64,000 nucleotides of DNA, from the NCBI GenBank assembly GCA_003254925.1, contig QANZ01029195.1, positions 158,996 to 222,995 of the forward strand, given 5' to 3'. The stretch is from Chamaecrista fasciculata. Lineage: Eukaryota; Streptophyta; Magnoliopsida; Fabales; Fabaceae. Position 1 is the first letter of the stretch; each line of letters opens with the position of its first letter. Both the position numbers and the translations under genes were made by a program. Shown in pieces: positions 12,401-23,100 of the stretch. The notes beneath the pieces were generated by a model. The model was not told the DNA's origin, ran no database searches, and saw only the letters and a list, made by a program, of their open reading frames with translations.

Positions 12401-15400
12401 GTATTTGGTTTTTTCCTTAGGTTCATGTGGTCATTAGTGTTCTGCATCATCACATGGTCAATGCATTCATATTCCTTTAGCTGTCAAATTAATATAATAC
12501 AATTATGTAGTCTAAAGAAATTATTACTCTCCTTCACATGCTTCTTTTCCTCCTAAAAATGTTTACCTTCCTTAGGCACAATCATTGTCTACAGACATCC
12601 TATGCAAGCTCATATAATGAAGTGTTGAACAAGGAAGGATCTAAACAAATTTACTGATTATTAAACCAAAATATTTGAGTCATTTTATCTGAAGTAGCAC
12701 AATATCAAGTTCCACAGTGAACACAACTGACAACACCATGGACAACGGGTCAACATCTAAGAAACTTTCAACAGCTGTCAATAGTTCCAGCAATATCTTT
12801 CTTAAGAAAACCAGTATTCTATAAAAGTCTCAATTATAGTAATTTCATCAATACAATCAGCCCAAAACAAAAGGGAAAACAAAAAGAGAGAAAGGAGACT
12901 TGAGATGGTTCATAAAAGATGGTCCGCATTAAATATCATAGAAAAACCAAACATTAAATGAGCCACACCTTCCCAATTTCCAATAAAACACACTCTTCAC
13001 AACTGATAAGTCAGACATATCACTGGATGTAACTGTAAATGATGCTAGAGACTAATTATAACTGAAATTCATATCTCAATTATGCGCCTAATCTTCCCTC
13101 ATTATCCGAAACTGCCGCAGTCAATTGAGCACATCACCCCAAGTCTATAATACCATAAATCTTTGGTTCCATAGAAAAAAATCCTTAAAACATCCCCTCA
13201 AGTAAAAAGTAATCAAGTATCTCTAACTTCCAGTAAAAAGAAATCAAACATAAAACAGAGAACCCTTCTGGTTACAATTTTTATCTCCAATATCAAAATC
13301 CACGAAAAAAATGTCGGGAAACACATTACACATTCCAACTTATAATTGACCCTTATTTATGAAAAAAAAAATAGTAGTAGTTTATTTATGTTTTGCATAT
13401 ACTTCATACAAGTTTGTGTAGATTAAAGTTCATCTTTAAATCATATCAGCAAGGTGTCATTCTAAAGTATTCATATTCTTTACCTAATGTTTGGTCTATT
13501 GAAGGGTAATACACTGTATAAGAAGATCTATTTACTCGAGATCAAAAAATAAAACTCAGAAAAGCATAACACCTGACTAGAAGAACTTTCTTAGTTGCTG
13601 ATCTGTTTCAGAATTAAAAAAATAAATTTCATTTTCAAGGGCTTGGGCTGTGCAGTAGGAGAAGAGAAAGGACAATAGAAAGCAGGGTGTTAGAAGAAAG
13701 GCACAGATCCTTAACTATACATATCAAAGTAAAGGAAATCACACAATCCGAATCCAGTACAATCCAATTCACATCTCTCACTGGAGTAATTGGAAGTTGA
13801 TAGGAATCATGGATCGAATTGCAGAAATTGTCCAATTGTGCTGGAAATAGAATATCAGATGATTCTGTTAAACCTCTGAACTATTGTTTCATGAAGCTAC
13901 CTAGGGTTGTTAATGAGTCAACTTTACAACCCAAAGCATCTGACCCTTTATTTATTTGTTTGTTTAAGTAACTCAGAACACCAAAATGAAGTGCCCTGGT
14001 ATATACTAGCAAGAAAGATGGAGTTTAAACCTTTCAAATCCGACTAAGATTTAGCCTGCAGTGAGATTCACCCTCCCCCCAAAGCTTGGCCACCATTCTT
14101 ATCTCCTTAAATTTTCTCTATTTCCCAGCCTTATTCTCATTGAAATACTCATCCCATACCAGCTGTAGTGTATTTCATATAAGACACTAAGATGTATATC
14201 ATGATAGGTAAATCATACCACCCATTTCGCAATTCATATTGCAATTTCATAACTATGATATATATCATATCAAACACTAAATGTATATGATAGGTGACGA
14301 ATTTTAATAACAATGTTCAATCATCAGAAAAAGAATTACCTGTGAGGAAGCATGATCAGGTGAGTTCTTAGGATCTGCCCATGTGACTGTGGGGGTATTA
14401 CCATCCAGCTTAAAATGTGAATTTGTCATCTTCTTGCGTGAATAATCAGCACAAGCATTATTGTAATACAGAACAAAAGCAAATCCTCGATTCCTGCTTG
14501 CATTTTGAGGGTCCTGAAATAAACAATATAGAATGGTACTAAAAAGGCAGGCCTTAAAAACAAGGTGATATTAGCTAATAGCATAAATTAGTTCAAGATT
14601 GCACCTTTATTAGCTCAATATTCTCAACTCCAGGACCAACTCCCTCAATGACTTTCCTAAACTCATCCTCTGTCCAGTTTTTTGGAACATTACCAATAAA
14701 TAATCTGTGTTTTGTTTCAGACACTGAACACCTTAAAGTTTTACCCTGATGTCACAAAATAAATAAATAAACCATCAATAGACGACCCATGGCAAACAAT
14801 TGAATAGGAAATTTCATAATTACTAAGGACGATATGATTTTTGAATAACCAGCATGAATACCTTAAATTCCTTGCTATGTAACTCTTCGATGGCCTTCTG
14901 TGCAACCTCCTTGGTTTTAAATGCCACAAAAGCATAACCCTTGACTTCTCCGGTGTCCCTATCTTTCATAATTCTCACCTGCAAAGTAACAACAAGATCA
15001 AATTCTTACTGGCGACTCTTCCACTTGCCAAGATCATAAAATTATTAATATCAATGAACACATCATGCCAAGGTTCTGACCTCAAGAATATCACCCATTG
15101 GCTCACACAATTCTCTTAAATCATCTTCGCATGTATCCCGAGGGAGTCCACCAATGAAGACTTCAGAACCATGGGGAGGAAGGGCAAGAAGTTCTTCATG
15201 CTTCTCCCTCTCATCTTCATCAATGGAAGATGGCTTCTGTTCATCCTCTGCAGCTTCAGCCACAATATCACTCCCATCTCCTTCAGGATATTGGTCTTTG
15301 TCACAAGTTTCTGCTGCTGAATCTTCATATTCATGTTCGTCAACATTCCCTTCAGCATTTTCGTCGCCGCCTCCATCTCCATCATCATATATTTGTTCTT

Positions 15401-15479
15401 CAGCTTCATCATCCATCTCTTCCATGTAGTTTTCCTCGTCAAAGTCCACACGCTCATCAATTTCAGCACCATCCGACAT
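9467..15479 (-). CDS. LIF2: Three-RRM RNA-binding protein, LIF2 / hnRNP-Q-like
   Basis: Eight coding exons (minus strand) can be placed by GT-AG borders and frame: 15479-15081, 14978-14862, 14745-14605, 14513-14340, 10794-10590, 10339-10173, 10070-9985 and 9617-9467. They give 479 residues. Residues 1-95 are strongly acidic. RRM1 is at about 104-182 (VFIGGLP, then KGYAFVAF), RRM2 at about 185-262 (LFIGNVP, then RGFAFVLY) and RRM3 at about 279-355 (LYVKNIP, then RDFGFIHF). A Gly/Tyr/Met/Pro-rich tail ends in a GRGGGG stretch and RRYRPY. From memory this order and tail match Arabidopsis LIF2 (At4g00830), a nuclear hnRNP-Q-like partner of the Polycomb protein LHP1; a paralogue in the same family is possible. 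Intron 4 is 3.5 kb and carries an RTE LINE fragment. The gene looks intact. Confidence 0.92.
9735..9940. repeat. Short foldback repeat in the last intron of the LIF2-like gene
   Basis: The motifs ctttagtccttgaaagt and aatttagtccctta are mirrored by agggactaatttacaag and ctttcaagggctaattt. It lies wholly inside the intron 9618-9984. It resembles the ggtcc-motif foldback families in style but matches none of them closely. Confidence 0.45.
11565..11825 (+). mobile_element. RTE-type LINE, 3' end fragment in intron 4 of the LIF2-like gene
   Basis: Two frames together show the C-terminal signature of plant RTE-clade reverse transcriptases: CLRWFGHVQRKAP near 11566-11605 in one frame, then RTRWHQLIHIADPT and WEKALIVV in another. 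Stops interrupt it near 11655 and 11788, with a frameshift near 11605. It ends in the gattgttgttttt run. It lies in the opposite orientation to the host gene, in a 3.5-kb intron (10795-14339) whose remaining sequence shows no other recognisable feature. Confidence 0.7.
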
Positions 15480-16560
15480 GATTGACTCAGGAAATGGACT
15501 TTGTCATCAACAACTGAGTGCCTGCAGGTTCACACAATAATAGAGAAAATTCTATCATCCATGGAATGCTTACATGGTTGACATATTGACACTAGTGGAC
15601 AATAAAAAATGTAAGCCACCAAATTCAGAGATGAAAAACTGAAAATATATGTCATAAGGTGAGAAGCAATTCATGAAACTATGACTGGAGACGATATGGT
15701 CAGAAATGCTTACAGAGACAACCAAAGAAGAAGAAGAAGACGACTAAAAAACTCCAATCCCAAATAGTAACTATATAACTCAAATTGTTACACCCAACTT
15801 CCACACCACCAAATGCTCACAGCCAAATTTACAGAAAAATCAATGAAGTGCAAAAGCAAAAGTAAAACTATTGGAACTGACATTAAACAAAGCTATAAAT
15901 AACCCGTATGCCTAGCTAAGTGAGGTAAACAAGAAACGATTATCCATCAGAAACACAAATCTGCCAGATAGAAAACATTAGAAAGTAAACAATAAAACCC
16001 TTGAATCCAACTGGGAAAAGGGAAACAACAAGAAGGGGGGAAAACCAATGAAGAACCCATAAACAATCGAGGAATATATAAATATCAGAGAAACAAAAGA
16101 TAATAGAATGCAATATAGAGAACCAGAACCGGTAAAAGTAACATACCAAAAAGAATACATCTATTTTCGCTACATGGGGTCAAATTCAGTTATGAGAAAG
16201 CCTAGAAGTGAATCCAAAGTATAAGGGGACAAGTCCTGGGACAAAATTTGAGAGGTGCCCTTCCCACCACCCCGAATAAATGAAAGAAAAGGAGGCATAT
16301 GGAGGAGAATATATATAAAGGAAAAGGCATACCAGTAGTATAAATTGGGGGATTTTGAGATTTGCTTCTTAGTGGGATTTTTATGGCTTTAAGTAGTAAA
16401 TCGAGAGGAAGGAAGGAAGGGTGAGATTTCCGGCGAACCCAGAGAGAAAGAAACCTCCTTTTTTTCTTCCGAAGAAGCCCCAAATCGAGAAAGAGAAGAA
16501 GAAGAGTATACTCAGCCACCGTTTTCACTGCGATTCTCTTTGGGGTCACTCTAATACAGC
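15480..16560 (-). promoter_or_regulatory. 5' leader, probable 5'UTR intron and promoter zone of the LIF2-like gene
   Basis: Upstream of the ATG at 15479 the minus strand has a good acceptor (acctgcag, intron side ending at 15524) and a matching donor (actg|gtatgcc, exon edge at 16333). These imply a noncoding first exon at about 16333-16560 and an 809-bp 5'UTR intron (15524-16332). The inferred exon is rich in CT and TTC runs, as in many plant leaders. A frame for about 115 residues crosses this zone but has no recognisable domain. Splice sites are inferred by eye. Confidence 0.5.
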
Positions 16561-17519
16561 TCTGCCACGTTACAGACCTAATTGTTCTTTTCTTTTTTCC
16601 TAAATTAAATCATTTTTTTTACTTTTTCTGATTTTCATTTCCTTTATTAAGAAATATATCAGGGTGATGTTGTAATTTTTTTCTTTTTTTTTTGAAAAAC
16701 TATAAAATAAATTCATAATCATTCATAAAATTCAAATGTATAATATATAAAAAATAATATATAAACATTGTTATTTTCTTTTTTTTCAAAAAACAATAAA
16801 AGAAATTCATAATCATTCAAAAAATTCAAATGTATAATATATAAAAAATAATATATAAACATTGTTAAACTAAAGAAATTAAATAAAAGCTTAACTGATT
16901 TTATGTGAAAGATATTTGTAAGATAAAAATCATCACTAATCTTAGTGTTGTAAATAATGTTTGAAATCAAACTTCATGTATATTAGAAAAGTAGTACTTT
17001 TTTTAAATGTAAATGTCATAAACTTCTTCATATATTTAATTATAAATCAAACACTTTTCACCATAAATATTTAAATTCAAGACAATTTAGTGTTGGAATG
17101 ACTTTCGTAAGAAAATAATACAACTAAAATTAGATCCGAATAAAATCACCGATACATTTTGAGAGACTAAAGATCTAATTTGTTCAATTATAAAAACAAA
17201 AAACAAAAATTAGAAAAAAATTAATAGTGTATGTTGTAATATTAATAGTGGATAATTGGATATCAAGTGAAATTACACCAAAATTATTATACTTTATAGG
17301 ACTCATCCTTATTTGTTAATTTTTATTAGTTTTTTTTTCATTCCATCGCTTTAATTAATTAATCAAAAGTTACAAGCATTATTTGAGAGGGTAGTTAAAA
17401 AACGGAGAAATTGAAACTTGGAGAAGACTATTTCTTAAAAATAAATAAAGTTTAAAAAAAATTAGGTCAAACTCAAAGATTTCCAATCATTTTTTTGGGA
17501 ATTAGAAAATTAATCCATT
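16561..17519. other. AT-rich intergenic DNA with a two-copy tandem repeat
   Basis: Nothing codes here. A roughly 70-bp block starting aaattcataatcattca is present twice with a 96-bp period (about 16706-16772 and 16802-16868), the copies nearly identical. It sits about 150 bp beyond the inferred first exon of the LIF2-like gene. Confidence 0.6.
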
Positions 17520-17711
17520 GATTTTTGACTAATGATGTTGTATGTGATAAGTTCCATTGACATTTCCGCCCAATAAGTAAGATGTCTAGAAAGGCCCAAA
17601 TGAGAATTTTGATACGACTAAGAAAGGGTGAATGGACTACCATATGTCTAGCCCAAAAGCAAATTAGACTGGATTAACATATTTGAGTCCAACAATTAAA
17701 GTAAGCTCAAA

Positions 17712-18128
17712 TACTCATTTTTCATCTTCAAATTATGGGGTAAGTTTTATTTTGGTTCTAAAATTATTTTTTATTCTATTTTGGTCCTAGAAATATGATT
17801 TCATAATAAGAGATTTGACAAAAAGTGAAAAAAAATTTCATTATTATTCACAAATTAGAGATAAATTTGTAATTGATTTTTATCTCCAATTTGTGACTAA
17901 GAATGAAACTTTTGTTCTTCTCTTTGTTAACTTAAGATACATATAAGAGAGCAATGGTTTATCTCAATTGTCCAGGTTATAAATAATGGCGAACAATCAA
18001 TGAAATCACGTTTTGGGGACCAAAATAGAATAAATATAAAAATTTGAGGACCAAAATGAAACAAAAAATAATGCTAGGACCAAGATAAAACTTAATTCAT
18101 AGTTTGAAGACCAAAATGAAATTTTAAG
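17712..18128. mobile_element. Foldback element, family E
   Basis: The left arm (tcttcaaattatggggtaag, then ttttggttct and ttttggtcct motifs) is mirrored by the right arm (aggaccaagataaaactt, then catagtttgaagaccaaaat). Duplicate block copy 2 lacks it near 49665-49735, which shows it is an insertion. Exact ends and target duplication are unclear. Confidence 0.65.
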
Positions 18129-18238
18129 AGTTCTCCTCTCCTATATTTAATTTTGGGAATTGTCATCTCTTATATTATGATTGAGGTATTTTTTTTTTTT
18201 TTGTTGAAAATTTAATTATCAATGCTTTAAGTCTTTAA

Positions 18239-18467
18239 GGGTTTGTTTGGATTGATGGAGGGGGAGGGGAGAGAAGAGATTGGAGGGGGAGAGGAGGGAA
18301 GATCTTCCCTTTATTTGGAGTGTAATTTGTGAAGGAAAGAGAAGGAAGAGGGATTAATTGCTAATCCCTCATTCTCTTCCCCTCCAATCTCCTTGTTTCC
18401 AAACAGGGAAAGAGGTTTCAAACCTCTCCCTTCCTTCTCTCTCATTATCCTCAATCAAAACAAACTC
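18239..18467. mobile_element. Tourist-like (PIF/Harbinger) MITE
   Basis: A 229-bp element bounded by gggtttgtttggattgatgg and its near mirror tcctcaatcaaaacaaactc. It is flanked by the 3-bp duplication TAA (18236-18238, 18468-18470). The duplicate block shows the single empty TAA at 49847-49849 in the same context (cttTAAcggttcaaat against cttTAA / TAActgttcagat). Terminal sequence and TAA target are the hallmarks of Tourist-type MITEs. The interior is a purine-rich and pyrimidine-rich foldback. Confidence 0.85.
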
Positions 18468-18728
18468 TAACTGTTCAGATATGATTAATACATAAGTCTT
18501 TAATAACTTAACTCTTAAAGAGAGTTGATATATGTGTTGTTTCTCTTAATAAAGAGTCATTTTCATATCTATGAAGTGTTTGAGTTTTAAATTTTCTGAT
18601 AGATATGTATTTATAGAGATGTGTTATCTCTAATCTTATTATATTTGTATTTCCGTTATGTAATTTTAGAAGAACATGCAAAATCTTCTTAATGTTGCCA
18701 TTGAATATGTTGACAATAATAAGAAAAA

Positions 18729-19056
18729 GGCATACTAATTTCGTTCTCAATCTTATTCTGTTGTCAATTTCGTTCTTAATATTTCATATTTTAGTCAATA
18801 CTAATTTCTTTCAATAAATATCGACAAATTACATTATGTTTTTCAATTTGAGTTAGGATTTAGTTTCTTTTTCTATCAGTTTTACATTATATATCATTAG
18901 TCGGGTAAATTTTGTCAATAATATTTGGCTAAAGTAAGAGCAAAGGATAAAATTGACCAAAATGTGAAATATTGGGGCGAAATTGACAGTAAAAAAAGAT
19001 TGAGGATAAAATTGACAGTTAATGTAAAATTTGGTGACAAAATTAATACTTTTGCC
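18729..19056. mobile_element. Foldback element, family D (Mutator-like)
   Basis: It starts ggcatactaatttcgttc and ends gaca...acttttgcc, the same layout as the well-defined copy at 28501-28854. The flanks taagaaaaa and aaagaaaca agree at 7 of 9 positions, in line with an aged 9-bp duplication. It is absent from duplicate block copy 2 near 50125. Confidence 0.7.
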
Positions 19057-19167
19057 AAAGAAACAAAAAACAAATTTTATTAAATAAAAATACTTAATCT
19101 TACTTTTTTTGGCCAATTAATCTTACTTTGCTGCTATTACAAAAACAACGAATTCATACAAAATTTA

Positions 19168-19661
19168 GGGTAAATTACACTTTGATACTCTCTAAAAGGT
19201 ATGGACCGATTCCACTTTGGTACTCTGTTTTTTTAAAAGTGACATTTTAGTACCCTATTCTACTCGTCCTTAGCAATTTGATACCCAAAACTCTTTTTCC
19301 GTTACTTTTTTACAACAAAAAGCATGTGCAAATCACATACATGGTCAAAATCATAAAATTCACCCTCCTAAACTCAAATATAACGATTTGACCTAAGAAA
19401 ACATGAAATTCTTAACCTTCAAATACATATTAAATCGTGTTTTTGGTGGCAAAATTGTGAAATCTAAGTTAGAATGATGAATTTGTGTTTTTGACCATGC
19501 ATGCACATGACCTACACGTGTTTTTTTCCGTAAAAAAGTAACGGAAAAAAAATTTTGGGTACCAAAGTACTAACAACGAATAGAACAAGGTATTAAAATG
19601 TCACTTTCGAAAGAACATGATACCAAAGTGAAACCGATCCATATCAAAGTGTAATTTACCC
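19168..19661. mobile_element. Foldback element, family C
   Basis: A 494-bp element with near-perfect termini (gggtaaattacactttgata and its mirror). The arms hold repeated actttggtac motifs. The duplicate block has an empty site (aaaaattta followed by tcctagcaa, about 50166-50182), where copy 1 has caaaattta on the left and aaaagttga on the right, consistent with a decayed 9-bp duplication. It encodes nothing. Confidence 0.8.
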
Positions 19662-20119
19662 AAAAGTTGATCCTAGCAACCTCTAAATACAACCTATGAC
19701 TAGGTTTTAGGCTAATATTAACTATTGGTTTAACACTACGAATGATAAATTTGTTTAATTATTATTAAAGTTACAAGTGTGCTAAAACTTCATTTGAAAT
19801 ATAATTTTTCCTTCTAAAGTGTAATCTCACCCATTTGAAATATAATTGCCTTCTAAAGTACATTTCTCTTTAGTATCATGTTTAACCACATCAATTTTAA
19901 AACTTGAAATCAACAACATCCTCTGCTTTCTATGATGCTAAAAAATAAACATAACATATAATTTATTTTATTATCAATCCATATTTCTTTACACACTCAT
20001 CAGTATCCATTTCTATCAGACATGTATATATATTATAGTAAAAATTGAACCAGTTTCATCCTATGTAATTACTTAAGATAGCATCCCCATCATCACCAAG
20101 ATCAATCTCACTCTGTGAC
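19662..20119. other. 3' flank of the oxidase gene, copy 1
   Basis: AT-rich sequence shared with 50175-50227 and 52297-52697 in the duplicate block. It probably contains the 3'UTR of the minus-strand oxidase gene. No separate gene is seen. Confidence 0.6.
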
Positions 20120-23100
20120 TCACTTTCCATTAGATTTCAAACGAGCACAAACTCTAGCTTCCTTATAAACCCTACCTGGTCTACAAAAGTATCCTTTACT
20201 TGGTGAACAATGGCTATCCTGTGAGCATATGCACAATCCTTCCAATGCACAACCATCTTTCTCTATCATCAACCCTTGTTTCAATCCAAGAACTTGATCA
20301 GTCCACTCACTAGAAAAAAGCCCTTGTGGGTCAAACCTCTGTTTCACCTTCAAAAACTTCCCTGCATTTCTATACTTTGTGACAACTTTATCAAATGCCA
20401 AATTCCTATTCTTTCCCCAATGAGGTAATCCTCCATATTTGAACATCCCCATTTGTTCAATCTCTTCAAGAATGTCTTCATAGAGCCTTGGATTCATGGG
20501 GTCCTTGCTTCTATAATATGTGATGTCAAAATCTATTGCATCTTCTTGTTTCCCTAAGTAGGCACTTGAGGCCTTCACATAGCGCATGAGGATTCCATTG
20601 TATTGTTCAACACCACATAGTGATTTTGGCTCTAGTTCAACAAGCTTTTGGACATCTTGAATGAAGTCTTTTGCAACTGAGAAGGCAATGCTGAATGTGG
20701 TTTGGTGAAAGAACTCACCTTTCACCCTTGAGTCCCAAGCACAAGCTGTGAACTTTGAATCCATGGGGCTGTCTAGACATGTCCCAGATGCTTGTAACCG
20801 ATTCTGAAACCCTATCACAGGGTACCCTGTGAAGATTATGCCTGCAAGTTCAACATATTGGATCAAGTTTGAAGCTTTAATCCGGATCATGTATCAAACA
20901 GCATTAAGCATTCTTACACAAGAAAAGTTATTCATCCAGTTAAGGGATTAAAATGTATTACAAATTTTAGAGATTGAAATTTGTAAACTAAAATTTTAAG
21001 GATTAAATCAAGTTTTCAACTTTAGGATTGCAGATCAAGCAACAAGCATATTCTCACTCAAGAGTATTGCAATAATGAAGAGAATGAAAGGTGGGCATTT
21101 ATTCCTATTTAGTTGGTACTTAAAACTTAAAAGATACATGAGCTTATATCGATCTTGAAAATTCAGTTTATAGATTTTAGTATCTGAAAATTGTGTAGTC
21201 AATATATTTTAGCCCTTTTGTCTTTAAAAGTTAATTCCTAAAAACAGAAACAATTAAAGTGTATTTACTCTATATATTGAACTTTTGGGATATTTTTGGC
21301 AACTAAGATTTAGGAGGCCAAGCGAAGGGAAGAAGTTAGGGGAGATGAGAAGGGAAAAGAATGGAAGGTTAAAATTTTCATATACTTAATCTCTTTTTAA
21401 TTTGGATATTGATACCTCCTCTAAAATATTCTAATTTATGGATTTTGAATCTTCTAAAGTGTGATAGAAATGTGTGTACCGTTATTAGTGAGTCCATAAG
21501 CAGCAAGAACAAGGGTGTTCGTGGTAGTCTTTGCAAGCAAGCACTTTCCATCAGCATCACTAGTAGATTCTTCAACATCCTCAGTTGCTCTAAGGAGAGC
21601 CAATTCAACAGAAGGAGTGGGACGAAATGGGATGAAATCATAGAGACCATTCCCAGGAACATTAATGGCCACACGATCATCAACACGATACAATGCTTTG
21701 TGTTGGGATGGGTACCACGTTATGTCTGCGAACTCATGTTGGTGTCCAAAAATACCCACTTGGTCTCCCAAATCCGAATCACTTTTTGCCACATACCTTA
21801 TTGACCGCTTGAACATGGGTTCTAATTTTAGAGTAATCTGCAATAAAATGGAAGAATTCATGTAATATGATTGATTACAAGTATGCAACAATATGATTAC
21901 CAACATGAAATCTTTTTCCTTTGACAACACTCAAACGAGTTGTCATATGTCATTTCTTATATTGCAAATCCATGTATGTAAAGGTGAAACTGTCTTTTTA
22001 GTATCCAAGGGCCTATTTGATTTTATTCTTTCAAAACAGGTATTTTGTTTTTAAAAATAGAAAGACAAAAAAACTTGTTTGATAATCTATTTTTTAAAAT
22101 TTGATTTTTAAAACAAAAAAACTGAAATCTGTTTTTAAAATATAAAAGTAAAGAACTATTAAAACTTGTTTTGAACTCAGTTTTTATAAAATAAGCGGTG
22201 GCATATCTGTGATATTTTACAAGTGTTTCCTTATTCAGATCTAGGATTAAATTGCATCCATGTTTCAGATTCTGGACTGATGTGAAATTTCCACCTTTTC
22301 ACATATTTTTTCAAAATTATATTTTGACCCCAAATTTTTTTTATAATTTTCATTTTAGTCCTAAATATCATGATCTAGGGACATTTTTGTAAATTTTGAA
22401 AATATTTGGGAGCATTCTGTAATTTTTGCAAAAATTTGTAAAGTTCATCTTGCTTCCACTAAACGTACAGTTTTGTATGATTAAACTGCATTAGTTTTCC
22501 AAATTTAAGTCTAATATGTAATTCTACCCTTTTTCCAATATTTTTGAAATTACATTTTGATCCCAAAAATTTTTATATTTTTTATTTTAGTCCTCAATTA
22601 TTATGACCCATGGACATTTTTATAAATTTTTAAACTATTTGGGAGCATTATGTGATTTTTGTAAAATTTTATGAAGTTCATCCTCTAATAAAATTAGTTT
22701 ACTAAACAGATTTTTTTTTTGTTTTTTGAAAATCTATTTTTAAAAATAGGTTTAAGAACAATTTTAAAAAAGTGTTTCTAAAGATGGGAATCAAACAGGC
22801 AAGTTTTGCATCATTCTTTGATTTTGTTTTTAAAGTTTTTGTACTATCGATTTTGTTTCTAAAATTTTATATTTTGATTGATTTTATCTTTCATCCTAAT
22901 TTCATCTAATAAATTAACAATAAATTTCACATAATTTTTAATTTGAATCAAGATTTAATTTTTTCTTTTAAAAATTTTATATTATATATCAAAGTTAGGT
23001 AGAGTTTGATATAAATTCTTTGAATGGGGTTAATTTAATAGATGAAAATATCAACCGTATAAAATTTTATACACAAAATTAAGGTAAATTGTATATACAT

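Larger units (their letters stand above)
17520..20930. repeat. Duplicated block, copy 1
   Basis: This block is repeated in the same orientation at about 48885-63600. Shared landmarks include gatgtctagaaaggcccaaatga (17580 vs 49530), the ggttttaggctaatattaact stretch (19704 vs 50207), the 3' flank of the oxidase gene (19765-20119 vs 52297-52697), exon 3 and the start of the preceding intron (to about 20930 vs 63600). Copy 1 carries four insertions absent from copy 2 (about 17712-18128, 18239-18467, 18729-19056 and 19168-19661). Confidence 0.85.

Noticed and set aside
15154-15481. Plus-strand frames opposite exon 1 of the LIF2-like gene
   Set aside because: Ser- and His-rich shadows of the acidic exon coding on the minus strand.
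16202-16549. 115-residue minus-strand frame upstream of the LIF2-like gene
   Set aside because: It overlaps the inferred noncoding exon and intron and has low-complexity composition with no domain; at most a chance upstream frame.
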